This document shows, piece after piece, positions 10,381 through 22,900 of a stretch of 64,000 nucleotides of DNA (position 1 is the stretch's first letter; each line of letters starts with the position of its first letter). A model generated the notes under the pieces. It saw nothing but the letters and a program-made list of their open reading frames with translations, was not told the DNA's origin and did no database searches. Origin of the DNA: Agaricus subrufescens (taxonomy: Eukaryota > Basidiomycota > Agaricomycetes > Agaricales > Agaricaceae); contig CM057060.1 in the NCBI GenBank assembly GCA_029945375.1, forward strand, positions 2,232,001 to 2,296,000, written 5' to 3'. A program made the translations under genes and the position numbers.

Positions 10381-10870
10381 GTCTGGGGGAGAAAGAGGCC
10401 GGAGACGAGGGCCGGAGAAGAGGAGGAGGAGGAGAGAGCAGGGCTCCGCGTGACCGTGACCTCACGCACAAACAGCCCCCAACAGATCCACGGCGCAGGC
10501 TGCCCCGACGTCGTAATCTGCGGATCTTGCACGTCCGCTGGCCGCCTCGCTGTCACCCGCGTCGTCGCCCCCGTCAGATCCAGCCGGATCTCGCGCCAGA
10601 TATAAATCGCTTTCCCCGCCCTCGGCATGACATGGGCACGCCTAAGAATTTGCTGAACCGGCCAGTGGCTTGCGCTATGGCGATGCGCGCGCCAGATCGC
10701 GTCCCCGCAGAGGATCTCCTGCAGGGACGTGGATCTCGCGGGCGAGTCTGGTGCATCTGCAGAGACTGTCGGCTTCTTCGTCTTCTGTTACATATTTGGG
10801 AGATCTCTTTCGCCTGTATTTATACTCGAGCCGGCCATTCAGTTTTTCACCTGCGTCCCCCCGACCAGCC
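10381..10870. promoter_or_regulatory. Divergent promoter between GSK-3 and the MFS gene
   Basis: 490 bp between two head-to-head start codons. A TATA-like stretch (TGTATTTATACTC, near 10815) lies about 50 bp before the MFS ATG. The remainder is GC-rich, and its long open frames on both strands are not convincing genes. Confidence 0.4.
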
Positions 10871-13253
10871 ATGTCCGCGTCCCAGAGCTGGGCTGCCTCC
10901 TCCACTACGCGTACACCGACCCCCGAGTCCACCCCGGCGCCTTCCCCCTCCTCCCCGCGCCATCGGACCCGATTCCCCGACCTTCCTTCGGACCCTCCCC
11001 CGACAGACAAGCCTCGAATGTACCCTGGCAGCGGGACACCCGGGGACCCTTACGTCGTCGACTGGGACCTCAATGACCCCGAAGATCCCCACAACTGGTC
11101 GAATCTACGACGGTGGTTTATCACCGCTCAAGTAAGCTTTTTATTTTGCAATCCCGACGTCTCGTCCCTAGACACCTCCCTGTCAGCTGGCTTCAACCAC
11201 CTTCACCGTCTCGTTCGGCAGCTCTGCCTACAGTGGAGGTCTGCAAGGTATTACTCGTGATCTTCATATCTCCGATGAGACTGCCATCCTTGGTATCTCC
11301 CTCTACGTCGTCGGTTTTGCACTCGGGTATGCTCTTCGCACGACGCCTTCCCCTCTGCTGAACCACCTGCCAGCCCTCTATTCTTCGCCCCATTGAGCGA
11401 GGTAAACTTCCAATCACTTCTTCCGCCATTTTCACGCTAATCCTTCGTTTCCTAATTAAGATGTTTGGCCGTGTACGTCATCTTTAGTCTACTTGATCGC
11501 CTCTCCGCTGAATGGCACGACGTTAGCGCATCATTTTTCTCGTAACCCTCTCTCTCCATGCCGTTTTTCAAATACAAGGCGCGGTCTGTCACGACTTGGC
11601 AACTTTACTAACATGCCGTCTGCTGACCGGCATGTTTGGTTCCTCCCGTATGCCCATGTTTGCACCATTCTTCATTCTTAAAATACTTATTGCCTTGAAC
11701 AGCGCTTACAAACGCAGGCGGTGCTGTATCCGACATCTGGAATTTTCGTGAACGCGGCCTAGCTTCCGCAATCTACTCAACCGTTCCATTTTTAGGCCCA
11801 GGTACGCAGACACTAGCACCATTTTGGATATTCGCATCTCACGTTACCAGTGTTGGGCCCCATCGTCGGCGGGTTTGTAGCCGAGAACCCTCGGCTTGGA
11901 TGGCACTTTGATTTCTGGCTCATGTTCATTTTCGCCGTTCTTGCATTAGTCATTGGATTCTTTATAACTCCTGAGACGGTGCGAACTTTATCCAAATCCC
12001 AGATAAGAAAACTCAATCTGGCGGCCGTTAGTATGCACCTGTCCTACTTCGCCGGCGAGCGCAGAAACTCCACAAATTGTCCACCGGCACAATTTATTAC
12101 AGCACCTCTTATGATCTTAATCAATCCAAATCGTTCCTACAAATCATGCGCAAGAACCTGAGTCGCCCGTTCGGTAAAGCTGTCATTTTGATTGATCCTG
12201 AATTATCACTTATCTTTCTGCAGTGTTCATCGTCAGCGAGCCTATCGTACTTTTGCTCGCGATCTATATCTCCATCGTTTATGGAACACTGTATGCCTTA
12301 TTCTCCGCATTCCCGATTGTCTTTCAACAACACAAGGGATTCTCCCCTGGACAAGGCGGCTTAGCATTCCTGGGAGTCGGTTTCGGTATCATCATTGGGA
12401 CAGCTTCGCAGTCAATTCAGAATCGGATATACTGGAGGCAAATGGATATGAGTGAAACGGGACGAGCTCCTCCTGAAGCGTAAGTGACCAAGTCCCGGGT
12501 TTTGAAAAACTGATCAAACTGACCAACGGTTTTCGCAGCCGCCTTCATATGGCTATGATAGGAAGTGTCCTTGCTCCTGCAGGCCTCTGGTGGTTCTCCT
12601 GGTACGTGAACTAATCCAACAAACTTCTTCCCCCTTATTCATCCAAATCCCCTCAGGACCTCAACACCTAATATCCATTGGATAGTTCCCATTCTTGCCG
12701 GCATCCCATTCGGTGCCGGTGTTGCACAAATCATGCAGAGCTCAATCACCTATCTCATGGATACTTATAACGTTTACTTTGCCAGTGCCGTCGCAGCAAC
12801 CGTCGTCATGCGTTCATGCTGTGGCGCCGCCTTTCCGCTATTCAGTCCAAGCATGTTTAATGCTCTAGGAGATCAATGGGCCATGAGCGTATTTGCAATC
12901 TTATCAACCATCTGTATGCCCATCCCTGTACTCTTTTGGGTACGTTTTTATTATTCCCTTCCAAAACAAGACCGCGAACTCGATTTCTCAACAACAATGG
13001 ACAGAAATACGGACGGTGGATCCGAAGTAAATCTCGCGTAGCATACAAAGACACAGATTCGAAACCCCAACAAACATCCACAGCAACAGCTCATCTCAGC
13101 ATCGTCGAACTCTCCCAACTCGATACACTATGTGACAAAGAGACTTTGGCGCCCACGGACACGGACGAGATGGCGGGAGATTTACAACCTCACTATCGGC
13201 CATCGGTCGATAAAAGAGATGAACCTACGCAGAACTCGAGAGAGAATGTATGA
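10871..13253 (+). CDS. MFS drug/polyamine transporter (DHA1-type)
   Basis: The ATG at 10871 follows a C-rich leader and opens a Ser/Pro/Thr-rich cytosolic head ending [20 protein letters not shown], the usual pre-TM1 motif of fungal DHA1 multidrug and polyamine (TPO-like) antiporters. Spliced fragments then give membrane segments, including [70 protein letters not shown] and a C-terminal [20 protein letters not shown] segment. Introns are numerous and small, so some junctions in 11130-12200 are approximate. After TM12 an intron at 12939-13004 leads into [20 protein letters not shown] and a hydrophilic tail ending at 13253. If that intron were not spliced the protein would stop at 13041. The substrate cannot be read from sequence. 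Confidence 0.85.
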
Positions 13254-14027
13254 TTCGCGCAGATTGACGAGACAAAAAAAAAAGAGAGAGCAGCCATATG
13301 TTTATCTCTGCGCTGCTGCCGATATGGTCCTTGTGATATTTATAGAGTCACATCGACCAAGCGGGCATGCGTTTTTTTTTTAAACCTTCGTTGCCGGGTC
13401 TTGACTTACTTTAGATCATGTCACTTACCGCATTGACATTTTCATACTTAGATAGAGAATACCCCCCCTCGTGTATAACTAAATGAACACATTGATGAAT
13501 TGATGATGATGCGCAAAACTTTATTGACCGAATATATCTATACAAGTACTTTTCTTATCAGCGTTGTTCATTAACCTATTTTTATGTGCTAATCTATATG
13601 ACTTTTCCACTCCACGCGGCGCGCACAACTGGGAGAGGGACATGTGAGCCTCGAAACGAGGGACGAATTTCCAGAACGCTAATGAGGGAATACCACTATT
13701 GTCATAAGACCAGGCTCTCCCGAGTAAACATGATTCTTCCGCCCGGCTGAAAAACGCCGCGGGATATACCCCGATACAATCCTCAAGATCGCACTACCAG
13801 CTATAGATCTATTCGTTCGAAAATCGCAGATGACGCCATGGAGCTCTACATTTTCCCAGGGCGCCAATGTCGATCTGATCTAGAGGTAGAAGAGTGGGCG
13901 TGATGATCTCGAGTATGGGCATAGGGATGTGCATTCGTGGTTCCTTCGTAACTCGATGCGTGTCTATCAGTTTGCTGATCGGGTCTGTGTCTGTGACGTC
14001 TCTGGTTCTTGCTTGAGTTCTTCTCTC
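13254..14027. other. Intergenic, tail-to-tail; no gene seen
   Basis: Holds the 3' UTR of the MFS gene and of tRNase Z. It contains short A and T homopolymers (near 13275 and 13372-13382). A 62-codon minus-strand frame at 13679-13867 has no recognisable features; I left it out as a gene, but it could be an extra 3' exon of tRNase Z. Confidence 0.4.
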
Positions 14028-15763
14028 TTACCTCATTCGAAGATGTATTGTCTGTACGTACGCATGAGCTCTATAACCCGTAGGATAGTAGTAATAGCCG
14101 AACTGACCTATCTTCCGCTTGGCCACTGTAGGTTTGAAAGCGCCTTGAACACCGTGACCAGCAATATCGACACCACAGCTGTTCCCACTTACTGGATTCA
14201 GTGCATCCGATTTGGCAGAAAGCCGGTCGTCCACAGGGGCTTGGACGAGAGAGCTTGATGATGTCGCAATAAATGATGGACCAGCAACAGAAACTGAAGC
14301 CGACGAGTACAAAAGGTTCGACGCTGGTACGCTAGTCTCATCTATAGGCATTGGAACCTGCACGCGCATAAAGTCTAGAGCAACAACAGCTTTGTGACCA
14401 AGGGGTGGGTTCCAGGTGTCTGTAGCATGACGCTCCAAGTCTTCTAGTAAACGACGGAAAAAGGTAAATTGCGCGTTGTCATTTATCCGTGGAGCAGGGA
14501 AACTGTTGAAAATATGAGCATTATGTAAAACAACAAGAAGTGGGATTTACCGGCTGCCGATGTGGTTTAGAACAAGTTTCTGAGCACTGATGAGCTTGGC
14601 AAATTCTCCGGCCATGGCGGCTGTTGAGTGACCTCTTGCAAGTGTTGTCTTCATAATGTCCGCAAGTTGCCGTCTGGACAATTTCCCACCGTCGTCGGTT
14701 TCTGGAGATATGGTCGAATCTGTTGCTTCATGAACGAGAAGACTGGGTCTTGGGTTGGAACAGAGGGGTACTATGGAGGAGGGATCATGCGTGTCGCCCA
14801 GGATCACGACCTTGCGTTTGGGATATGAAAGCTCGTCGAAAACGTAGCCGATACAGGGTTCTAAGACGAGTCAGATAACCGGATGCCTCGGAAATATGCA
14901 CCGACTTGCCTCGATGAAGGATAGGACCGGCGTGAATGTGAAATGGGGTCACACGCCCTGAATGTGTTTCGGGTGCTATGTCGCGCCACAAGCTTTGGTC
15001 ATCTGCACGAATATCTCTGCCAGGAACTTCATTGCAATGCAAAATGTCGAGATCTCTGAAGCTAGAGCCGGACATTGGGTCGTGTTCGTCGGGGGGAGGG
15101 TGGCAAGGAGTGACAGGATCATCGTTTCGGAGAAGCTCGTGGACGACGTATGTTTTCTCGCAGCGAGTAAAAGTCATTTTCAAGTTTTGGCGGACGAAAG
15201 AGCGGAGGCCAGAGGGCCCAAATATCTGAATGCTAGGCTGTTGAAGAGGAAGTGAGCAGGTGCGAATATAGCAAGAGTACTGCATACCGCTCTCCGATGG
15301 CTGATGGCATTTGAGGGCGGGGGCGGAGAGCCGATGCGAGGCGCACCGAGTGTATTGCGCAAAAGCGTGGGGATGCCCATGATGTGATCAGCTGGATCGA
15401 AGGTCAGGCGAGAGTATGCGTGGAGATGAGCAACAGCTACCATGCATGTGCGTCACAAAGAGCTTGGAGACTTGGAAGATCTTGAGGCGGGGGACATTCT
15501 GTCTGCGGGGCTGGAGGGCAAATTGGCGGGTGGTGCCCTCGGCGCAGTCGACCACTAGAGGGAGCAATAAGGAGAGACCACAGCAGAAACGGCGGCGGGG
15601 ACATACTCCAGAGACTGTTGCCGTCGACAAGGTCGCAGACGAGGGACGAGCAGTTGCGGTTCTCCGTGGGCCCGCCGCCAGAGGAGGTGCCGAGAAAGGT
15701 GAGGCTCATTGGGTAGACCATCGCTGGGCGACAGGCGCCCATCCGCAGACAGGAAACAAACAT
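14028..15763 (-). CDS. tRNase Z, short (ELAC1-like) form
   Basis: This metallo-beta-lactamase nuclease removes tRNA 3' trailers. From the N-terminus: SLTFLGTSSGGGPTENRNCS, an intron joining NSLW to MVDCAEGTTRQF, and KLFVTHMHADHIMGIP. In the last, the HxHxDH metal motif is rebuilt across an intron (G|CT). Then come IFGPSGLRSFVRQNL, GYVFDELSYPKRKVVILGDT, LLVHEATDST, RGHSTAAMAGEFAKL and KLVLNHIGSR, all family landmarks in order. Three in-frame ATGs (15763, 15721, 15709) could start it. The first adds a head rich in C and R (MFVSCLRMGACRPA) that might be a mitochondrial leader. After the conserved core a 100-residue Ser/Ala-rich tail ends at 14028; that end is less certain. It is head-to-head with the serine-rich gene, 61 bp apart. 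Confidence 0.9.
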
Positions 15764-15824
15764 ACCCGTGCGGTCACGTGCCCGACGCGGGCTGACCAGT
15801 TCGCGTCCCGCCCAGCCATCTCCC

Positions 15825-17780
15825 ATGTCCCTCCACGCCCCCGATATCTATGTCGTCCCCCCCGCAGAGGACAGCGTCGCTCCCTGGTGCTGCCACAACT
15901 CCCACTCCCCCGTCGCCGACGACGACGACGACGACGAGTCCGTAAGATTCATCCAGGCCTCTCACCGCACCCCCTACTTCCACAGGTCCATGTCCGGCTC
16001 AGGTTCCCTGATCCTTCCCAGCCGCAAGCCGTCATCCGATACACAGTCGATTGTCGATGCACTCGGCGATGCCGACGACTTTTCAGACGACGAGATTGAC
16101 CCGGGACACATGCATGCCGTCCCTGAGGAGGATGAGGAAGACGACGACTCGGCGTACGAAATGGGTGTCACCCGCCCAGTTTCCCCGCCGCCTCCAGAGC
16201 CCTACTCTGAGGTTGGAGACGACTCTGATATTATCGAGGTCTTCAAACTGCGGCGGCAGTCGATGCGTGCCACACATACTTACGACGATTATCATGGAAC
16301 CCTCGGGTCCTCTACTGATCTCAACAAGTCTTCCATCCGTTTTCGCGCGACCAAAGCATTCCGCTCCCTGCGAGGAGCCGTCCGTCCTTCACCCACATTC
16401 TCAGACACTAAAGATTCTAGTAACACCATCGCGCCCTCGTTGAGATCAACTTCAAGGCTTCGCCCCAAACTCAAACTCAAACCGCGTGCCCAGGACGTCT
16501 TTACGCCCACCGAGAATGTACCGCGACCCGAGAAAATATATACCCACGAAGTACCGAGCCGGTCGTCAAGCCGTTTGGCGCAGATATTCCCTCCCAGGCT
16601 TCGACAACGCCCATCTAACATTTCATTTACTGGTTCTTCCTCCGACCTCGGCGCACAATCTCCTTCCAACCGGACATCGGAAACCCTTCCCATCGTTTCA
16701 TCTGTCTTTCGTCGAGAACCAATACCGTCTTTTGCACCTTCGCGACGTTCTTCATCCAGTACACGAACTCAACAAGCTTCTCAACCACATTCCACAAGCA
16801 AATCGTACTCGACCCAAAACCCCCACGTTGCGAGTCGAAATTCCTCTACCCCTGCCATTTCCCAGACACTTCCAAGATCATTCTCATCTAAATCCGTCTC
16901 TCGTTCAATCTCCCCTGTTCCCTCAGCGTCCCAATCGAGTGGACGCTTCAGTATCCGCAGGCTACATAGGATATTTCGCAAGACTAGCATCTCTAACACC
17001 AACTTTGACAACTCGTCGCGCGTAGACGATGCACCAAGCATTGATTCCTCTCACTCTACCTGTCCTTCCTTGTCCTCCACGCGCACGAGCGAATGCTCGG
17101 GACGTACGACACCTACTCTTGATACCGTACCACAAACGCCAACAAGTTTCGATGAAAATGAGACTAGGCGTACCATTGTCCCGCTTCCGAGCTCCAGTAC
17201 TGTCGGTAGCGGCATTAGTCTAGGGTCGAGCCTCAATAGCGGTGCTGTCAGCAGCCTGTCTTCAAGTAATACTGCCTCCAGCGTTTCCACTACAGCGACA
17301 CGCGGGAGCGTATTTTCCGCTCCTGTATTCCGCCCCAGGAGTGCTACATGTAGTCAAAGCTCGTCACAAGCTTCCATGGGGAGTCTAACACACTCTGTGT
17401 CCGTATCCGACAGTACGACGAAGTGTAGTAGCAGCGCTACTACTGCTGGGACAAGCAACGACCCAATCCCATCCTCGCTATTGTCCTCGCCATTCTCAGA
17501 AATCAAGCTCACAAACCTTGATCTACAGCTTGGTCAGGGCATTGACCTCTTTTCAAACGCTGCTAATAGTTCTTCTGTTCGCTCTGGCAGGTCTCGAAAG
17601 GCAACGAGTACCTCTCGGAGTTTGAGCCTGAAAAATCTTAGTTCAAGGCTTAGAAAAGGGAGAGCGCCGATACCTCCAATGCGTTCCTCAAGTTCTACAG
17701 AGAGCGACATGGAAATGAAATTGGACTCGTTCCATTTCGATGATATGTCATTCGATGTTGACAGATTCATGGCTCACTGA
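15825..17780 (+). CDS. Serine-rich protein of unknown function (651 aa, single exon)
   Basis: A single uninterrupted frame, unusual in this intron-rich window. I chose the ATG at 15825 (MSLHAPDIYVVPPAEDSVAP) because the frame's earlier start is only a GTG. Features: acidic runs (VADDDDDDES near residue 30; PEEDEEDDDSAYE near residue 105), the conserved-looking head DIYVVPPAEDSVAPWCC, a long Ser/Thr/Arg-rich disordered body with many SxxS, RxxS and SP sites, and a C-terminal block MEMKLDSFHFDDMSFDVDRF. No catalytic domain or membrane segment is visible. A heavily phosphorylated scaffold or regulator is possible, but nothing identifies it. Confidence 0.75.
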   Translation: MSLHAPDIYVVPPAEDSVAPWCCHNSHSPVADDDDDDESVRFIQASHRTPYFHRSMSGSGSLILPSRKPSSDTQSIVDALGDADDFSDDEIDPGHMHAVPEEDEEDDDSAYEMGVTRPVSPPPPEPYSEVGDDSDIIEVFKLRRQSMRATHTYDDYHGTLGSSTDLNKSSIRFRATKAFRSLRGAVRPSPTFSDTKDSSNTIAPSLRSTSRLRPKLKLKPRAQDVFTPTENVPRPEKIYTHEVPSRSSSRLAQIFPPRLRQRPSNISFTGSSSDLGAQSPSNRTSETLPIVSSVFRREPIPSFAPSRRSSSSTRTQQASQPHSTSKSYSTQNPHVASRNSSTPAISQTLPRSFSSKSVSRSISPVPSASQSSGRFSIRRLHRIFRKTSISNTNFDNSSRVDDAPSIDSSHSTCPSLSSTRTSECSGRTTPTLDTVPQTPTSFDENETRRTIVPLPSSSTVGSGISLGSSLNSGAVSSLSSSNTASSVSTTATRGSVFSAPVFRPRSATCSQSSSQASMGSLTHSVSVSDSTTKCSSSATTAGTSNDPIPSSLLSSPFSEIKLTNLDLQLGQGIDLFSNAANSSSVRSGRSRKATSTSRSLSLKNLSSRLRKGRAPIPPMRSSSSTESDMEMKLDSFHFDDMSFDVDRFMAH

Positions 17781-18322
17781 GACGGTGTGTCTGCACAGTA
17801 TCTCGCCACATGTCATAGTGCTTACCGATATCCAACAAGGAAGATAAAGCGCTACGTTACGACCCCTCATGTTTTATCTATTGTTTCCACCTCATTTCTT
17901 ACCTCACACTTTTCACTGTAAGCAGTCCTTTCTGTAGCTTCACTCTCTATAAAAATAGTCTTTGGATCCAACCGAATGGTCTGGCTTTAAGTTGAATCGC
18001 CTAGACTCTACATTTCTACATTTCATTCTCGCTGTGTTGTATATGCTTTCATGTGTATGTGCTATCTTTCTTCTTTGTGACCTTTCTTTTTTTTTGCTCG
18101 ATGCAAACTCTACGCGGACTTGCTAGATACATATCTTAGGGCTGGGTGTAAATATAACTTGATTTGGGTGTTTCTATCGTACATTGCTCGAGGCTAAGTC
18201 CATATATCGACCTACATTTTGCAATCAAGAACTACGTAGGCTTGACGTAGCATGGTCCTCAGGAAGATCAACATAAGGTGGTTCTATCCATACGGCCTTT
18301 TAAAAAAAAACACACCCATCCG
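17781..18322. other. Intergenic, AT-rich 3' UTR region
   Basis: Converging 3' ends. T-rich runs near 18088 and an A run near 18301. One or two small 3' exons of the next minus-strand gene may lie at 18230-18300: after an AG at about 18280 a frame reading PPYVDLPEDHATSS ends in a stop, but I could not match its phase to the preceding exon. Confidence 0.35.
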
Positions 18323-19074
18323 TCAACCAAACCTGAACTTTTCGCAATTTTTTAAAACAGACCAGAAAAGGCATACCTTGGCAATAGTCGTCTCATTCCC
18401 ATCCTTATCCACAAACGTCCTCACACTCCCCCTTGAAACACTCGGCGTATTCACAAACCTCGCCACACTCTCAAGTTTCTCAAACTGAACCTGACTAGCC
18501 TCTGCTAATTTACGCATTTCGTCTCTCGTCGCTGTACCTTTTCTAGTATTGAACGCCTCAGACAGCTGTGAGGCGTAGAATCGAAGGTTGTTGACATCCG
18601 CAGTGGTGTCTTGCTGCTGCTGCTGCATCATATCCAGTTCCCTACGAGCCTTGAATAATTCAGCTGTGCCACTCGCTGTTGAATCCTATAACACCCCCTC
18701 AACGTCATACCCTGTCTAAAAGTATCGGGGGAGCAAAGCAACAACTTACAGGTCGAACCGTTCGCATATGGTGATCCACCCGAACAGGGCCCAACTTCTG
18801 CACATTAGCCAAAAAATGAGGGTCAAAAGCATCTTTCTCTATAGCTAAAAAACAGACACGAAAGCGATTTAAAACCTGAGTCGTTCGGGTCCTCCTAGTA
18901 TGAGCAGCGTCACAGACCTTCCGTCTTGTGTTCACTAGCCAATTTATCACAAACATCTTCTCTACCAACACCACCCGGCTTATTCGTCGAGTCCAACGTT
19001 CGATTACCCGCCCACGACGGTGCTTCAGCCCGCTTAGGCAGTTTCCTCGCCGCTCTTGATGCAGAATTACCCAT
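18323..19074 (-). CDS. Small conserved-looking protein with N-myristoylation-type start
   Basis: The ATG at 19074 gives MGNSASRAARKLPKRAEAPS, a textbook N-myristoylation consensus (Gly2, Ser6) followed by a basic patch, so membrane anchoring is likely. Exon 2 (about 18845-18770) codes EKDAFDPHFLANVQKLGPV and RVDHHMRTVRP. Exon 3 starts DSTASGTAELFKARRELDMM and continues with a QQQQQ run and a helical segment (SQLSEAFNTRKGTATRDEMR...LESVARFVN). The 3' end is uncertain: the frame stops at 18323, but a donor at GCCAAG|GTATGC near 18377 could splice to a downstream exon. I do not recognise a named family. Confidence 0.65.
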
Positions 19075-19910
19075 GAAAGAAAATGACGCAAAACAACAAG
19101 TTATTAATTATAGATCACACTTGCTTTCTCACACAGAAACCCTGTCTGCGTAACCTGGCTATCCTAGTCTGTCAAATAGCCGTTACACTAAAAGGGGCAT
19201 AATAGAATATCTTAGTCTGCCACCAACTAGTATATATGTTGTAAGCTCATGCACACAATCCGCGTTAAATAAAAAGCATAGCATAATTTTTTTGCTAAAG
19301 AAAATGGCAAACATACACCATCAACCACAAAATTGCTGTTACAAGGGGTAAAATATTGTGTTCGATGAATACCGCGTTCAGCCCGAGTCTATCCAAATAC
19401 CCCAAAAATCCCAACACTTCTGGGGGCGAGAAGAAAAAAAAAATGTGGAGAAAAAAAAGTACCCAGACTCAATACTAAAGTATACAATCAGAAGATGGAA
19501 GAAAAAACCAAATCTATCGTTTTAGGACTGATCAGAACAGTAAAAATCTTTGTTATACATATACATGAAGCATATGAAAGGTAGGGAAAAGGAGGCAAGC
19601 TATCCATCAAGCTTTTTTTTTTTTGGAAGCGCGAGGTAAATTTCGACACCAACCAAGTACCGCACGTGTACCAGCCGCCGTTTTGCTCGGTGAGAGGGAA
19701 GAGTAAGATAAGAAGAGGCGGCCGAAAATAGGCATGATGGGCAAGGGTATAACGGGGGATCGATCCAAACTTGTAAACCGATGAAACCAGAATTTAGGCG
19801 TCGAGTCAGGGAGCGTGGGCGGTTGAAGAGTAACAGGAAGAGGAAGAGATAGATAGTTTCAGAAATAGATAAATTTATCGTGACTACTCGTCTTCGTGAA
19901 TATGAGAGGG
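19075..19910. other. Intergenic: upstream of the myristoylated-protein gene and 3' UTR of the PUF gene
   Basis: AT-rich, with A-rich runs near 19434-19460 and a T run at 19614-19624. Minus-strand open frames across 19600-20182 partly overlap the PUF coding exon and have no protein character of their own. Confidence 0.4.
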
Positions 19911-22900
19911 TCAATATCCTCCCATGTTATTGGCGGGATTCTGTTGATAAGTTTGGTACATATAGGGTTGGTAAACATGCATTTGCTGTGGTGCCATCCC
20001 TCCGTACGAAGGTTGGGGTTGACCAACTCCAACGAGATTAGCAGGAGGAATGGAAGGAGATTGTGTCCCGTAGTTTGACATGAGGACATTGCCATTGCCC
20101 GGGACTCCGAGCCTGCGAGATGGCATTTGGCGGGGGCTATTACCATCGGGGGTCCTAGCGCCAAAAGGACTGAATGAATCATTCGGAGTGTACGGAGCGG
20201 GTGCAGGAACAGGTGCGGTCATGTTAAGACGACGAGCTTGGGCTGTTTGTGGTTGAGCGTATCCGTGATCAAGAGGAAGAGGCGCAGGCCCGGCTTGTGG
20301 GTTCTGGCCCCCCATTTGCAAGGCGGCCATCATGGAAGCGAAGCCTTGATCATTAGATGGATAAGAGGGCAAACCCGGAACTCCGGGGAAGGCGTTCTGA
20401 TTTCCAGCTTTGGATTTTCCGCCAGCAGGGATGCTAGTGTATGTGGGCTGATAGTTGGGAACTTGTAAGCCAACTTCTTCGATTAACCTGCGATAAGCCT
20501 GGGTCGCAATAACCTTGAGTTCGACGAGGACTCGCTTCGTGGCTTCAATGTAATTCAGTTTGTCTGGAGGGTCAATGAATGTGCTTGTCAAGATCTTGTG
20601 GACAACAGCGACACCATTGACTTGGTCTCCCAACACATCAGTCAGAACGTGGTCGCCCGGAGAGTTGAATAGAGCCTCGACGATTTGACGAGAGGCATTG
20701 GGCTCGTTCTTCTGGTTGACGATGCGCAGTACAGTCAAAGAAGCCAGTTTGTGTGTACAAAGGTGAGACAGATGAGGCGTGAAACGAGGAGCCAACAAGT
20801 TGTAACGTGAAGGGAAGTTAGAAGTATCCAAGAGCCAAGTGAGGAGAAGGGCTCCGTTGGGATTGGTGGCCAGAGGAATCGAGTTCAGAATAATGGCGGT
20901 GGCAACCCTGCGTTGCTGGCTAAGAGTAATGTGTGGGCTCTCCAAACAGGCTCTCATGCTACGTGCTCCGAAACGCCCCTGAGCAACCTCCCACATCCGG
21001 TCGACGATGGCATCAAATATGAAATCATTGAAGGGCTGACGGAAGCGCAAGCAGCATCTGTGAACGATTAGAGGGGGCTACCTAATACATTGAGATGGAA
21101 CCATGCTTACTGAACAACGTAATTGCCGAATTGGTCCAACAGGAGAGGCGGAGCATAAGCCCTCAAGTTTTGGGCAACAAGGCCAATTTCCTCAGGGCTC
21201 GATACGCATTCTATGATTTTTTGCGCAGCCCAGGTACCGTTTTTGTGAATGCCTATCATCGCAAGGTGAGGGGCAAGACGCTCCAGCATCGCGAAGCGAG
21301 GTACTGCAGAACACTTCTCGAATAATTTTTGGACGACCTGAGGAACAAATCAGTAAGGAGCCTGAACATGGTCAAGATGTCGTCGACTAACCGTGTTACC
21401 CAGCCAATCCGAAGCAAGATCAACGATTTCACTGTCCATAAACTCGCCCGCAACCTGATCTATCTCCTCTGGGCCCATAGCACCTGAGTCTAGGCGCTTG
21501 CGCAGTTCACGAAGCTTGGCAGCATCCCAGCGCCTGTTATTAGGCCGTTCCGAAACAAGAGGGATAGTGGTATAGTACATCGTCGGAGGGCGGAACTCTG
21601 TGTATCACATTAAACAACGGTAACTCGATGAGTGCCACGCATTTAACCCACCTGCAAGTGCCTGTATATCTCCTTCTGCATCAGAACTACCAGCGCTCAA
21701 TTCCCTCAAGATCATCTGCTGCTCGGTCACCGATGGAGTAAGACCAGGAGGTTTGGCTAGACCATCAGAAACGGTGTGAATACCAGAGCCAATCATACTC
21801 AGAAGGAGATTGGAACGGTAGTTCTCAACGGCTCCACCCAATACTTGTTGATCAGCTGGAATGGTGGATGCACCCTTGACGTTACGAAGAGCATGAATCG
21901 TAGCTCCAACACTCAGATCACCAACCCCTTGAACAACAACGCTAGAGCTTTCTTCCGGTCCACCGGCACCTTCTTGACCACTCTTGACAGGGACTTTGGC
22001 GAAGCCGATCCTGATGGCCCCTACGTCGCTTCCCAGAACATCTCGTCCGTTTAATGCTTTACGGGCACGCACGGCATCATCAAGACGCTCAAAATTAACT
22101 AAGAGATGATTAGAACAGTGTTACTACTGCATTCCCGATACGTACTAAACCCGCAGTTCTTGTGAGTGAGAACTCTGGCAGATTCAATCGGGCCATAGGG
22201 ACTGAAAACACTCAAAATGGTCGCTGGTGTAGTACTAGAGGGAATGGAGCCAATCCAGAGGGCACGCGTGGGAGTGGATTGCAACTGAGCATCGATGCTG
22301 TTGAGCCCGCCGTTCCCGCTCGCATTCTTCCCTGAGGTGTTGGGGGAAGTGGGACCTGGGCTGACAGGTGTACCTTTTGCAGGGGCAACGGGGGCGCTGT
22401 CCGCTTTGCCGAACCCGATGCGAACAAGTTGACCGTTAGGCATGTTGATGTTTCCTCCGAGCCGATTCAAAACATCATCCTTGGCGCGAATAGCATCGGC
22501 TTGATCAACAAAATTGACGAAACCACATTCCTATGATAGTTTAATACGTTGACTGAGTTGAATGCATTCAACACACACCTTCTCCGGCAGAAGACGTAGG
22601 CTTTCGATAGCACCATAAGGAGCAAACACATGGATCAATTGCTCGCTCGTAACGGAGCTGTCCAAATTGCCAATCCATAGCGAACGTGTTGGAGTCTGGA
22701 TCTGTGATGACTGGCTTTCCGACTTTGGAGAAAGTGATCGGTTTTGGTTGTTTTGATTATTAGGAGCGAGCAAGTAGGCTGATGTCCTCCCACTTCCAGA
22801 AGCTTCCCCATTGGGGAAATGAACAGAAGGCGAAGCGGACGACCTGGACCCGGCCAGTTTGCTGTCCGTTTTGAGGATACTTGAGGGGCTTCCCACGTTA

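Noticed and set aside
10374..11135. Long plus-strand open frame over the GSK-3/MFS promoter
   Set aside because: It is Arg/Pro-rich because of high GC content and overlaps the MFS first exon in another frame. It has no protein features.
13040..13070. tRNA B-box-like string (GATTCGAAACC) near 13053
   Set aside because: No matching A box or cloverleaf around it, and it lies in the MFS C-terminal coding exon.
15437..16099. Plus-strand frame 15416-16099 rich in Arg across tRNase Z and the serine-rich gene
   Set aside because: It is antisense to tRNase Z exons and out of frame with the serine-rich protein.
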